A stretch of 64,000 bases of DNA from an uncultured Eggerthellaceae bacterium (GCA_958452575.1 CAUDUM010000005.1:1-64000), one strand, 5' to 3'. Positions 26,237-34,926 are shown, counted from the stretch's first letter. Program-made: numbers and translations. The notes: generated by a model not told the origin, from the letters alone.

Positions 26237-26713
26237 GTGCGCTCCAAAAAGTACAAGGCGGGCCTGTACGGCGCATCCGACCACATCGCCCAGGGCAGGC
26301 AGACGTGGGCCACGCCCGACGGACGCAAGGATTCTCAGCCTTTGGCTGACGCGAGCTCGCCGGCGCAGGGCCGCGACGAGAACGGCCCCACGGCGGTGTT
26401 CAACTCGTCGTGCTGCTTCGATCATGCGCACTTCATGGACGGCTTGGCGCTGAACCTACGCATCCATCCCTCTTCGGTCTCCAACGACGAGGGCGTGGAG
26501 AAACTCAAGAACATGACGCAAGCGTACTTCGAGAACGGCGGCATGGAAGTGCAGTACAACATCGTGTCCGCTGAGACGATGCGCGCGGCGCGGCAGGATC
26601 CTCAAGCCTACCGCGACCTGGTGGTGCGCATCGCCGGCTTCTCGGCCTACTTCGTCGAGATGAGCGCCGACCTTCAAAACGACATCATCTCGCGCACCGA
26701 GAACGTCTTCTAG
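26237..26713 (+). pseudogene. C-terminal remnant of a glycyl radical enzyme (PFL-like)
   Basis: This frame encodes only the last 150-160 residues of a pyruvate-formate-lyase-type glycyl radical enzyme: PDGRKDSQPLADASSPAQGR, a LNLRIHPSSV segment, and the glycyl radical loop VVRIAGFSAYFVEMS with the radical glycine at about residue 134 and the usual DLQNDIISRTE ending. The thiyl cysteine domain is absent. Homology seems to begin at about 26213, immediately after the terminator of the FKBP gene, with no ribosome site before the GTG at 26237. It is either a deletion remnant or, less likely, a spare-part protein of the YfiD/GrcA kind. No activase gene is nearby. Confidence 0.75.
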
Positions 26714-26832
26714 CGGCGCTGCACTTTGGTGGGCCTCCTGCAAAGGGGGCCCGCCAACGGGGGGACGGTGCTGCTCTCGCTTTTTGGAAGAGCGGGAGGG
26801 GCGCCGTTCCTTTTGCGTTTTCGGTATTGCCC

Positions 26833-26860
26833 AAAAAAGAGGGAGCCCTGAGGCTCCCTC
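26833..26860 (-). terminator. Rho-independent terminator of the trigger-factor-like gene
   Basis: GAGGGAGCC/GGCTCCCTC, with six T residues on the minus strand after the stem. Confidence 0.85.
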
Positions 26861-26884
26861 TTCTGCGTGGTATGTCGGTTGGCT

Positions 26885-27664
26885 TTAGCCCAGCGAGATG
26901 AAGCTGTCGGGGAACTGCTTGTTGGCCTGCAGCACGTCGGCGGCGGTGTCGCCGTAGCGCAGCCACTCCTGGTCGGTTTCGCGGCGCTTGATCATGGCGT
27001 TCTCCATGATCTCCTTGAGCGCCTTGGTCTTGCGGGCGTACTCCTCCATCGGAGCCAAGCGGCCCTCGAGCTCGATCTGGCGACGCTTGTGCGCCTTTTC
27101 CTGGATGCTGTTGCCGGGGATGATGGCGTAGAAATCATCGGGCTCCAGCGTGTAGTGGGCGTGCTCGGCCCAAGCGGCCAGCGCGGAGTCCTCCTTGAGG
27201 CTTTGGATCGCGCGCTCCTCGGTGTCGGCGTAGAGCTTCTCCTCGGAGATGCCGCGGTCGGCGCAGTAGTCCTCGACGGACTTGCCGGCGCGGTAGATCA
27301 TATCCTCCAGGCGGATCTTGGCGGCGTAGACGCACTCGTCGACCAGGTCGGCGGGCAGCTCCTCCACCAGGCGCTTGGACAGCTCGCGGCAGATGACGTC
27401 CTGGTCGGCCAGCTGCTGAATCTCGCGGTTATCGCGGTAGACGTTGTAGCGGATGAAGATCAGGAGCTCTTCGACGTTCTTGAAATCCTCGCAGTGGGCG
27501 TTGACCCAGCTGTCGGTGAGCTTTGCGGTCTCGCCTTCCTTGGCGATCTGGGACTGCAGCCAGCGCAGCGCCTGCTCGCGGATGATCTCTTCAGGAATCC
27601 GCACCTCGGGGCACACGGCGTACACCGGCTCATACGAGGTGAGGGTGAAGGTGGGGCTTGCCAT
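26885..27664 (-). CDS. Trigger-factor C-domain-like chaperone
   Basis: This 259-aa, almost wholly helical protein has the flavour of the trigger factor/SurA chaperone domain: EEIIREQALRWLQSQIAKEG, SVEDYCADRGISEEKLYADTEERA and LEPDDFYAIIPGN. It lacks both the ribosome-binding signature and the FKBP domain seen in Tig at 24195. No signal peptide is visible, so it is cytoplasmic. It probably holds unfolded clients or assists assembly of a specific partner. The start at 27664 follows GATGGAGGTTAAACAACG. Family assignment is moderate because only fold-level resemblance can be seen. Confidence 0.65.
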   Translation of the reverse strand: MASPTFTLTSYEPVYAVCPEVRIPEEIIREQALRWLQSQIAKEGETAKLTDSWVNAHCEDFKNVEELLIFIRYNVYRDNREIQQLADQDVICRELSKRLVEELPADLVDECVYAAKIRLEDMIYRAGKSVEDYCADRGISEEKLYADTEERAIQSLKEDSALAAWAEHAHYTLEPDDFYAIIPGNSIQEKAHKRRQIELEGRLAPMEEYARKTKALKEIMENAMIKRRETDQEWLRYGDTAADVLQANKQFPDSFISLG

Positions 27665-27740
27665 CGTTGTTTAACCTCCATCAGGTTGGATATACGCAAA
27701 GAGATATTTTACCCGTTATCACAAGGAATGCACCACACGA

Positions 27741-27821
27741 ATGCGATTAATTGCGGGCTCGGTGGCGAGTGCGAGCGCGGGTTTGAGTGTTAGTGTGGCA
27801 CCAGCCTGCAGCTTCGATTGA
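27741..27821 (+). other. Out-of-frame signal-peptide segment of the nucleotidase gene
   Basis: ATG at 27741 opens 26 codons reading MRLIAGSVASASAG then LSVSVAPACSFD before TGA. This is a plausible secretion signal with an Ala-x-Ala cleavage site. It is in a different frame from the nucleotidase body, whose in-frame start at 27787 provides no signal peptide. Confidence 0.5.
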
Positions 27822-29667
27822 CGGGACGGGCGCGACCGCGTCTTTTGGTTGCTTGCTGCATACCAACGACATCCACGGCTACTACACGTTGGACACGCGC
27901 AACAGGGCGATCGGGTTCCCGATCCTGCAGACGATCAAGGAGTCGGTCGGCCCCGACCTGGTGCTGGACGCGGGCGACACGTTCCATGGGCAGTCGTTCG
28001 CGACGCTTGCCGAGGGGATGAGCATCGCCACGCTGATGGAGATGCTCGGCTACGACGCCACCACGCCGGGCAACCACGACTGGAGTTATGGGGCGGCGAA
28101 GCTGAAGGAGATCGACAGCTTGGCTTCGTTGAGCGGCTTCAACGTTCTCGCCGCCAACGTCGTCGACGCGCGGACGGGCGCTCCGTACTTCTCGGAGCCC
28201 TATATCGTGAAGGACGTGGAGGTCGAGCTTTCGGACGACACGGTGGAGACGGTGCAGGTCGGCGTGCTGGGTGTGATCGATCAGGGCTTCTACACCTCGA
28301 CCGCCGCGGCCAACGTGGCGGATGTCAGGTTCACGGACCCGGTGGCGGCGGCCAACGAGGCGGCGGCCGAGCTGCGCGCGGCGGGCTGCGATGTCGTGAT
28401 CGCGCTCACGCACAACGCCGATCCGCTGGGATTCGCGCGCCAGACAAAGGGCGTCGGCGCGGTCATCGCGGGCCATGAGCACGTGGTGATGGAGGAGACG
28501 GTCGCCGGCGCGGGCGGCACCGCCGTGGCGGTGGTCGAAGCGGGGCATTACCTGCAGTACGCGGGCGTGCTCGACCTGACGTTGTCCTACGACGACAACG
28601 GCACCGAAACCGTCGAGGACGACGTGTGGAGCATGACGGGGAACGAGACCGATCAGGTGTCGTTCGACGAGGCTGCCGGGATGCAGCCCGATCCCGCGGT
28701 CGAGGAGATGGTCGCCGAGATCGAGGAGCTGGTCGCGGCCGAGGCGGATCAGGTTGTCGGCCAGAGCACCCAGGCGTACCCCTACGAGCCCACCATCGAC
28801 GGTCCGGGCGGCTGGGAGAAGGTGCGCACCGAGGACACGGCCATCGGGCATGCGGTCACGGCGGCATATCTGGCGCAGACCGGCGCCGACCTGGCCCTCG
28901 AGAACGCGGGCGGCATCCGCGGCGGCATTCCGGAAGGCGACGTGACCGCGGGCGATCTGCTGGCGATCTCGCCGTACGGCAACACGCCCTCGACCTACCA
29001 GTTCACCGGCGCGCAGATCCGCAGCGCGCTGGAGACCTCGCTTGAGATCAGCGCGCAGTGCCGCGCGGTGCTGGCGAAGCAGGTCGAGGCGATCGCGGCG
29101 GGCGAGGATCCGATGCAGTACGCGTGGCCCGACGAGTCCGGCAGCGTGCTGGTGAGCGGCGGTGCGACGATGACCATCGATTGGGACAAGCCCAAGGGGC
29201 AGCGCATCGCGAGCATCTCCATCGGAGGGCAGCCGCACGATCCCAACCGCATCTACACGGTCGCGATGAACAGCTATCTGCCGCAGAAAACCAACGTCTA
29301 TCCCGAGTTCGCCGGCATGCAGCTGGCGGAGGAGTGGGGCACCTGCGAGCAGGCTCTGCGCGCTTTCGTGGGCAGCGACGGCTGGGAGGAGCGCGTCTAC
29401 CCGCTCTCCGGCACGGTGACCTACGCCGGTCAAGGCGACCAGGGCGAGGGCGACGATCAGCAGCAAGGCGGCCAGGAGCAAGGCGGCCAGGAGCAGCAGC
29501 CGCCCGTCGACGCCGACGACCCCGCCAAGGAGCCCAAGCCGCTGAGCACGCTCGCGCGCACCGGTGACGACTCGGCGTGCGCGGCTCTTGCCCTCGGCGC
29601 CGTCGCCTCCCTCGCGATCGCCGCAGCCGCCGTCGCGCGTGTTCGCGAGAGGAGCGCCCGCCACTAG
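27787..29667 (+). CDS. Surface 5'-nucleotidase (UshA-type metallophosphatase), signal peptide frameshifted
   Basis: This 626-aa frame has the calcineurin-like phosphatase domain (LLHTNDIHGYYTL; DAGDTFHGQ; GNHDWSYG; ALTHNADP; GHEHVV, about 20-240) and the 5'-nucleotidase C-terminal domain (NAGGIRGGIPEGDVTAGDLLAISPYGN). A Gln/Gly-rich stalk is followed by a cell-wall sorting signal LARTGD, a hydrophobic stretch and RVRERSARH. It should hydrolyse extracellular nucleotides at the surface. The body frame starts with GTG inside the mature protein; the apparent signal peptide at 27741 is shifted by one base. Either a real frameshift or a sequencing error has disabled export. Confidence 0.8.
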   Translation: MLVWHQPAASIDGTGATASFGCLLHTNDIHGYYTLDTRNRAIGFPILQTIKESVGPDLVLDAGDTFHGQSFATLAEGMSIATLMEMLGYDATTPGNHDWSYGAAKLKEIDSLASLSGFNVLAANVVDARTGAPYFSEPYIVKDVEVELSDDTVETVQVGVLGVIDQGFYTSTAAANVADVRFTDPVAAANEAAAELRAAGCDVVIALTHNADPLGFARQTKGVGAVIAGHEHVVMEETVAGAGGTAVAVVEAGHYLQYAGVLDLTLSYDDNGTETVEDDVWSMTGNETDQVSFDEAAGMQPDPAVEEMVAEIEELVAAEADQVVGQSTQAYPYEPTIDGPGGWEKVRTEDTAIGHAVTAAYLAQTGADLALENAGGIRGGIPEGDVTAGDLLAISPYGNTPSTYQFTGAQIRSALETSLEISAQCRAVLAKQVEAIAAGEDPMQYAWPDESGSVLVSGGATMTIDWDKPKGQRIASISIGGQPHDPNRIYTVAMNSYLPQKTNVYPEFAGMQLAEEWGTCEQALRAFVGSDGWEERVYPLSGTVTYAGQGDQGEGDDQQQGGQEQGGQEQQPPVDADDPAKEPKPLSTLARTGDDSACAALALGAVASLAIAAAAVARVRERSARH

Positions 29668-29690
29668 AGCGGAATCCCCATCCCTTCTTG

Positions 29691-29776
29691 CAAGATGGCC
29701 GAAAGCGACGCACGATCGGGCGCTTTCGGCCATCTTGACGTTATGGCCCGATCCGTCAACGGATTGACGGATCGGG
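29691..29776. terminator. Two strong hairpins after the nucleotidase gene
   Basis: A perfect 17-base stem (29691-29707 with 29721-29737) is followed by a 13-base stem CCCGATCCGTCAA/TTGACGGATCGGG (29747-29776) and CTTTGTGT. T-tracts are poor, so termination is probable but not certain. Confidence 0.55.
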
Positions 29777-29786
29777 CTTTGTGTCG

Positions 29787-29803
29787 ATTGACGACCCGTC
29801 AAT
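29787..29803. promoter_or_regulatory. Palindromic operator, TetR-type
   Basis: ATTGACG-ACC-CGTCAAT is a perfect 7-base-arm dyad 150 bases upstream of a TetR gene. The same half-sites CGTCAA/TTGACG occur in the hairpin at 29754-29769, so autoregulation is likely. Confidence 0.5.
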
Positions 29804-29956
29804 CCGCGTCGTATCCTTCAGGCAACGCGATGCGGGGAGGGCGCAAACGCCGCAGCTTCGCCCCGCGAGTCCGGATGCAGGCACGTCCCGGATCCCGCAA
29901 ACCACCGCATCGTCGCTGGACGCGCGCACCCAGCTTCGTAACGAGAGGGGGCTCCC

Positions 29957-30589
29957 ATGCAGCCGCAGGATGCCAAGCCCACCGTCGCACCGCTCGACGG
30001 ACGAGGCGCGCCCGCTGGCGCCATGGCCGCCCCGACGGGCAGTCGGCGTGACGAGATCGTCGATGCCGCCCGGTCGCTGTACGAGGAGAAAGGGCTGTCG
30101 CGCACTACGATCCAAGACATCACCGCGCGCCTCGGCGTGACGCGGTCGCTGTTCTACCACTACTTCCCCAACAAGGATGCCGTCACCTCGGCGGTGCTGG
30201 ACACCTACGTTGCGGACTTCGTGGAGGCCGTGCATTACTGGGATAGGGAGCGCAAGGTCGGACAGATCGACGACGCGCTGGCGAGCGTGGTGAGGCTGTT
30301 GAGGCTGGGGTTGTTCGAGGACGGGTCGTTCCGGCACGCGCTGGCGTCGGACGAGAACGCGTCGCTGTACCTCGAGTTCGTCAACCGTGTAGCCGATCGC
30401 GTCGCCACCTACATGGAGGAGCACACGGTCAAGGACTACGAGGCGCTGCACCAGATCCGCATCGAGCACGTTCACGAGACGTTCTATGTGCTGGTGCTGG
30501 GGTTGGTGGGCTACCTGCGCCGCCATCCCGACGCCGATGACGAGATGCTCGCCGACCTCATCGCCCAGACGCTGCATCTGGATCGCTAA
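29957..30589 (+). CDS. TetR-family transcriptional regulator
   Basis: This 210-aa protein has an Ala/Pro-rich N-terminal extension (about 1-27) and then the TetR helix-turn-helix: RRDEIVDAARSLYEEKG followed by IQDITARLGVTRSLFYHYFPNKDAV. The helical ligand domain fills the rest. GAGAGGGGG precedes the ATG. The DUF5692 membrane gene follows 43 bases later on the same strand, so it probably controls that gene and itself through the TTGACG/CGTCAA sites upstream. Confidence 0.85.
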   Translation: MQPQDAKPTVAPLDGRGAPAGAMAAPTGSRRDEIVDAARSLYEEKGLSRTTIQDITARLGVTRSLFYHYFPNKDAVTSAVLDTYVADFVEAVHYWDRERKVGQIDDALASVVRLLRLGLFEDGSFRHALASDENASLYLEFVNRVADRVATYMEEHTVKDYEALHQIRIEHVHETFYVLVLGLVGYLRRHPDADDEMLADLIAQTLHLDR

Positions 30590-30631
30590 CCCGCCCCGCC
30601 CCGACTCCTCGCCGTGGAGGAGGGATCACCC

Positions 30632-31630
30632 ATGTTGTTCGACGTCTATGGCGACACCGCCGTCTATCAGTGGATCGGATGGGCGATGGTTCTCATCGCG
30701 CTTATCCTGCTCAACGAGTTCGCACGCCGCTCGAAGGCGGGCGGCATCTTCTGCTTCATCGTGGTGCCGTCTATCCTGACCGTGTACTTCATCGCGATCA
30801 CGGTCTGCGCGGCGATGGGGCAGGGATGGGCGCTCAACAACCCGACGTACCTGTACCAGGGAAGCTGGTTCCACTACGCCAAGCTCTACGCGGCGACCAT
30901 CGGCTGCATCGGCTTCATGGCGCTCAAGTACCAGTGGGGCAGCATCGGCAAATCGCACTGGTTCAAGTGCTTCCCGTTCGTGATCGTTGCCATCAACATC
31001 CTCATCGCGGTGGTGAGCGATTTCGAAAGCGCCATCCGCGCATGGGGCACCACCTGGGTGTCGGTCGAAGGCGTGACGCTTTACGGCGGCTGGCACAACG
31101 TGTTCAACGGCGTGGCGGGCATCATCAACATCCTGTGCATGACGGGCTGGTTCGGCATCTACATCTCCAAGAAGCGCCAGGACATGCTATGGCCCGACAT
31201 GACGTGGGTGTTCATCATCGCCTATGACATCTGGAACTTCTGCTACACGTACAACTGCCTGCCGACGCACTCGTGGTACTGCGGTTTGGCGCTGCTGCTC
31301 GCGCCAACCATCGCGGCGTTCGCGTGGAACAAGGGCGGCTGGATCCAGAACCGCGCGTTCACGCTGTCGATCTGGTGCATGTTCTGCCAGGTGTGCCCGA
31401 TGTTCGCCAACGACTCGATCTTCGCGGTGCAGTCGGTCAACAACCCCGGCGTCAACCTGGCCGTGTCGGTGGTGGCTTTGGTCGCCAACGTGCTGGCACT
31501 GGGATACATCGTCTACCGCAGCAAGAAGATGGGCGTGAATCCGTACACGAAGGAAGTGTTCGTGGGCACGAAGGACTACGAGAAGGCCATGAAGCGCCGC
31601 GCGAGCGACGAGGAGCTGGCGATGGCGTAG
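30632..31630 (+). CDS. DUF5692-family polytopic membrane protein
   Basis: This 332-aa protein has eight or nine hydrophobic segments with many Trp/Tyr residues in the loops (GSWFHYAKLYAATIGC; DMTWVFIIAYDIWNFCYTYNCLP). It resembles DUF5692 proteins of anaerobic actinobacteria and clostridia. The start at 30632 follows GGAGGAGGGATCACCC. The gene probably forms an operon with the preceding TetR regulator. Transport or sensing of a small molecule is likely, but substrate and mechanism are unknown. Confidence 0.78.
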   Translation: MLFDVYGDTAVYQWIGWAMVLIALILLNEFARRSKAGGIFCFIVVPSILTVYFIAITVCAAMGQGWALNNPTYLYQGSWFHYAKLYAATIGCIGFMALKYQWGSIGKSHWFKCFPFVIVAINILIAVVSDFESAIRAWGTTWVSVEGVTLYGGWHNVFNGVAGIINILCMTGWFGIYISKKRQDMLWPDMTWVFIIAYDIWNFCYTYNCLPTHSWYCGLALLLAPTIAAFAWNKGGWIQNRAFTLSIWCMFCQVCPMFANDSIFAVQSVNNPGVNLAVSVVALVANVLALGYIVYRSKKMGVNPYTKEVFVGTKDYEKAMKRRASDEELAMA

Positions 31631-31688
31631 CGAGACGGGTTTTGCGGCTGCCAGAAGTGTCCGTGGACTTGATTCTTGCGAGTAACAT

Positions 31689-31716
31689 TTGTAAGATAGA
31701 ATACAGTTGTAAGATA
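31689..31716. promoter_or_regulatory. Direct-repeat regulatory site
   Basis: TTGTAAGATA occurs at 31689-31698 and 31707-31716 (18-base period), just upstream of an AT-rich GATAATATAG that could serve as a -10 element for the TetR gene at 31833. Confidence 0.4.
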
Positions 31717-31721
31717 ATATA

Positions 31722-31784
31722 GATCGGCCGAGTGGGCTGTGACCGGGAGAAACGCGACCGGTCATACCGCAAGGCCGATCTTTT
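31722..31784 (+). terminator. Large branched hairpin with T-tract
   Basis: GATCGGCC (31722-31729) pairs with GGCCGATC (31773-31780) around an inner TGACCGG/CCGGTCA stem and is followed by TTTT. It may terminate the DUF5692 transcript or act as an attenuator for the TetR gene. Confidence 0.55.
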
Positions 31785-31832
31785 GGCGTTCGCGCGAGCA
31801 GCAGAGGGCGGGCGGGAAGACGGGAGGGCTTC

Positions 31833-32372
31833 GTGGACAGGCGCATCCAGAAGAGCCGGGCGGCGTTTCGGCGGGCGCTCGAGGAGCTGTCGGCCGAGAA
31901 GCCGTTCGAGAAGATCACCGTCAGCGAGATCTGCGCGCGCGCCGATATGAGCCGTCCGGCGTTCTACGACAACTACCGCGACAAGCAGGCGCTGCTCCAC
32001 GACGTGATGCTGCGCAGCCTCGAGGGGTTCGCGCGGGCGTCCGAGACGTCGCCGGCGGCGTTCTTCGAGGAGGCGCTGCGCGTTGCCCGCGGCAGCGCGG
32101 TGCTGCGCCGCAACATCGCGGCGAGGAGCGTGGGCGGCGAGCTGATGGCGGCGCTCGACAACCTGTTCATCCGCTACCTCGGCTACATGGTCGAGCATCA
32201 TGGCTGGCGCCAGCGCGACAGCCGCGTCCCCGCCGAGGCCGCGCTCGTGTACGTGGCGCGCGGCCTCGGCGGCGTCATGGACCTCTGGGTGCGCGGCGGC
32301 TGCGCCGAGAAGGAGCGCGACGTCGCCCGCGCGATGGCCCGCCTCGTCGAGGGGACGTACCAGACCGCGTAG
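31833..32372 (+). CDS. TetR-family transcriptional regulator
   Basis: This 179-aa protein starts at a GTG and has the TetR DNA-binding domain (PFEKITVSEICARADMSRPAFYDNYRDKQALLHDVM, about 27-62) and a C-terminal helical domain with WVRGGCAEKERDVARAMARL. GGGAGGGCTTC precedes the start. Its target may be the DUF5692 gene upstream or its own direct-repeat promoter at 31689. No effector can be inferred. Confidence 0.82.
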   Translation: MDRRIQKSRAAFRRALEELSAEKPFEKITVSEICARADMSRPAFYDNYRDKQALLHDVMLRSLEGFARASETSPAAFFEEALRVARGSAVLRRNIAARSVGGELMAALDNLFIRYLGYMVEHHGWRQRDSRVPAEAALVYVARGLGGVMDLWVRGGCAEKERDVARAMARLVEGTYQTA

Positions 32373-32577
32373 CGCGCCGCCGGTGTGCCGGGACATCTGG
32401 CTGCCCTGCGGGGCGCGCCGCGAACATGCCAGACCGCGTAGCACGCTGCGGACGCGCCGGAGCGCAGCGCCTTGCGGGGCGCGACGTATCGTCGGCGGCC
32501 CTGCAGAGCGCGCCGTGGGTGCGATACAATTCCGACGAGACCAGAGCTCGATCCATCCGTCCGCAAGGAGGCCCCTC

Positions 32578-33696
32578 ATGCCGTTCCTCATCGTCCGCGA
32601 CGACATCGCGCGGGTATCCGCCGACGCCATCGTCAACGCCGCCAACACGCGGCTGCAGGCGGGCGGGGGCGTGTGCGGCGCGCTGTTCGCGGCGGCGGGC
32701 GCGGCGGACATGCAGGCGGCGTGCGACGCGATCGGCGGCTGTCCCACGGGAAGAGCGGTGAGCACGCCGGCGTTCGCGCTGGATGCCACGTGGGTCATCC
32801 ACGCCGTCGGGCCGATCTGGCGCGGCGGGCTGTCGGGCGAGCGCGAGGCGCTGCGCAGCTGCTACCGGAGCGTGTTCGCCGAGGCGGAGCGGCTGGGCGC
32901 GCGGTCGGTGGCGTACCCGCTCATCTCCGCGGGCATCTACGGGTTCCCGGTCGACGAGGCGCTCGCCATCGCACGCGAGGAAACCGAGGCGTTCCTGCGC
33001 GTCCACGAGGACGTCGCCGTCACGTTGGTGATGTTCGATCGCGCGACCATGCGCGCGGGCGGCGAGCTGTTCGACGAGATCGACGAGTACATCGACGACG
33101 AGTACGTCGAGGCGAGCCCCCACATGCGCCGCCGTGCGGAGCGGCTCGCGGTCGAGGCATGGGATGCCGCCGCCCCGGACGGGCTTGCTGACGATAGCGC
33201 CCCGGACGGGCTTGCGGATGCCGGCGCTCCAGGCGGGTATGCTGACAGCGCCGCTCCCGAGGCGTTTGCCGCTGCGTTCGGCGAGGAGGCCGTCAGCGCC
33301 GTGCTCTCCGCCGCCGCGCCGCGCGAGCTGGACGATCTGCTGTCCAACCTGGATGCTTCGTTCTCCGAAACGCTGCTGGCCCTGATCGACGAGCGCGGGA
33401 TGACCGATGCCGAGGTGTACCACCGCGCCAACCTCAGCCGCCAGCTGTTCTCCAAGATCCGCTCCAACCGCGCCTACCGTCCCACCAAGCCGACGGCGGT
33501 CGCGCTCGCCGTCGCGTTGGAGCTTGATCCCCGCCAGACGCAGGACCTGCTGGGCCGCGCCGGGCTCGCGCTCTCGCGCAGCAGCAAGTTCGACGTGATC
33601 GTGCGGTTCTTCCTGGAACGCGGCGTCCACGACGTGTTCCGCATCAACGAGGCGCTGTTCGCCTACGACCAGCCGCTTCTGGGCTCGATGGGGTAG
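32578..33696 (+). CDS. Macro-domain protein with C-terminal helix-turn-helix-like domain
   Basis: This 372-aa protein has an N-terminal macro (ADP-ribose-binding) domain (1-165) with DAIVNAANTRLQAGGGVCGALF and the phosphate loop YPLISAGIYGFPVDEAL. It is followed by a linker of degenerate repeats (APDGLADDS, APDGLADAG, APGGYADSA, about 200-230) and a C-terminal helical domain (about 260-370: RGMTDAEVYHRANLSRQLFSKI ... ALELDPRQTQDLLGRAGL) that looks like an XRE-type helix-turn-helix. Macro domains bind or remove ADP-ribose; coupling to a DNA-binding-like module suggests signalling. Start ATG follows AAGGAGGCCCCTC. Confidence 0.85.
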   Translation: MPFLIVRDDIARVSADAIVNAANTRLQAGGGVCGALFAAAGAADMQAACDAIGGCPTGRAVSTPAFALDATWVIHAVGPIWRGGLSGEREALRSCYRSVFAEAERLGARSVAYPLISAGIYGFPVDEALAIAREETEAFLRVHEDVAVTLVMFDRATMRAGGELFDEIDEYIDDEYVEASPHMRRRAERLAVEAWDAAAPDGLADDSAPDGLADAGAPGGYADSAAPEAFAAAFGEEAVSAVLSAAAPRELDDLLSNLDASFSETLLALIDERGMTDAEVYHRANLSRQLFSKIRSNRAYRPTKPTAVALAVALELDPRQTQDLLGRAGLALSRSSKFDVIVRFFLERGVHDVFRINEALFAYDQPLLGSMG

Positions 33697-33776
33697 CGGT
33701 GGGTATGTCGCTCCGGGATCGTTGCCTCGCTGCTTGCACGTTATCTGCATGAAGGTCCTGTTTGCTTTGATCTGGT

Positions 33777-33841
33777 GCAAATCTTCGAGCGGTTTGACAA
33801 CTATTTCGCACTTATTGTTGCCAAATCTCTCGAAGATTTGC
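33777..33841. repeat. 65-base imperfect palindrome
   Basis: The ends GCAAATCTTCGAG (33777-33789) and CTCGAAGATTTGC (33829-33841) are perfect inverted copies, and the pairing continues inward with few mismatches for about 28 bases. It lies in the noncoding gap before the VWA gene. It is too long for an ordinary operator; a mobile palindrome or terminator-like element is possible. Confidence 0.5.
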
Positions 33842-34002
33842 GCGAAGTTGTTTCCGCGCGGCATTTGTCCGCTGCGGCAAGCTGTGTCGTGTTTGAGTCG
33901 TCCGGGCTGAGATTTCGGATGTCCCCTGGCGGTTTACCTGCCGGGACAGCGCGCGGCGTAACCTCTGAGGTGCAAGGGAAAGCACCGACGAAGGAGGTCG
34001 CC

Positions 34003-34797
34003 ATGAAGAACGCCAAACCGAACGCCAAGATGCACGCCGCGACGAGCGCCAAACAGGACGTTGCCACGCGGATCCCGTACCCCGGCGCAGCCGTCCAGGA
34101 GGACTACGTGCCCCATGCCGCCGACGACAGGACGCCCCTTCCGCCCAAGGAAGGCCCGCGCGTCGAGATCGTCTTCATCCTGGATGCGAGCGGGTCGATG
34201 CACCATCTGACCACCGACACCATCGGCGGGTTCAACGCGCTGCTGGAGAAGAACCGCGAGGAGCCCGGCGAAGCCACGGTGACGACCATTCTGTTCAACC
34301 ACAAGGCGCGCATCATTCACAACCGCATCGACATCCGCGAGGTGCCGCCCCTCACGCGCAGGGAGTACTGTTGCGACGGCTGCACGGCGCTGCTGGACGC
34401 GGTGGGCGACGCGATCGAGCGCACCGACTTGGTGCAGAGCGTGCAGCCCGCGGGCTACAAGGCCGACAAGGTGCTGTTCGCCATCACGACGGACGGGCTG
34501 GAGAACGCGAGCCGCCGGTTCACGTACCGCCGCGTCAAGCGCCTGATCGAACAGCATCGCGAGAGGGGATGGGAGTTCCTGTTCATCGGCGCCAACATCG
34601 ACGCCGCCGCCGAGGCGGAGAACCTGGGCATCGCGCCCGAGTGCGCCGCCGGCTACGTCGCCGACGATGCTGGCACGGAGGTGCTGTACAGCGCGATGAG
34701 CGAGGCCGTCGCCAACGTCCGCGCCGCCCGCCCCGCAGCCGCCGGCGCCTGGCGCGCCAGCCTCGACGAGGACGTCAAGAAGCGCGGCGGGAAGTAG
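34003..34797 (+). CDS. Cytoplasmic VWA-domain protein
   Basis: This 264-aa protein has a Lys/Ala-rich N-terminal tail (1-50) and a single von Willebrand A domain with MIDAS residues LDASGSMHHLT (about 62) and ITTDGLENASRRFTYRRVKRLIEQH later. No signal peptide is present. AAGGAGGTCGCC precedes the ATG; an in-frame upstream ATG at 33775 would translate the palindrome and is rejected. Similar short VWA proteins are often annotated in TerY-like contexts, but no Ter genes are adjacent. The partner is unknown. Confidence 0.8.
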   Translation: MKNAKPNAKMHAATSAKQDVATRIPYPGAAVQEDYVPHAADDRTPLPPKEGPRVEIVFILDASGSMHHLTTDTIGGFNALLEKNREEPGEATVTTILFNHKARIIHNRIDIREVPPLTRREYCCDGCTALLDAVGDAIERTDLVQSVQPAGYKADKVLFAITTDGLENASRRFTYRRVKRLIEQHRERGWEFLFIGANIDAAAEAENLGIAPECAAGYVADDAGTEVLYSAMSEAVANVRAARPAAAGAWRASLDEDVKKRGGK

Positions 34798-34907
34798 CGG
34801 CCGCGGCTGCCGAGCTTTCGGTTCTTGCTGCAAGCTCTGCTTTGATAGGGATGCAGAGTGGGGTTCGTCGATAGTTTCAGTAGCACCAAAGAGGAGAAGC
34901 GAGGGCG

Positions 34908-34926
34908 CTATGCAATTTTTGCATAG
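34908..34926. other. AT-rich hairpin
   Basis: CTATGCAA/TTGCATAG around TTT lies in the 235-base convergent gap between the VWA and nitroreductase genes. Nothing else is recognised there. Confidence 0.4.

Noticed and set aside
33775..34002. Upstream in-frame start for the VWA gene
   Set aside because: It would translate the 65-base palindrome; a strong ribosome site supports ATG at 34003.
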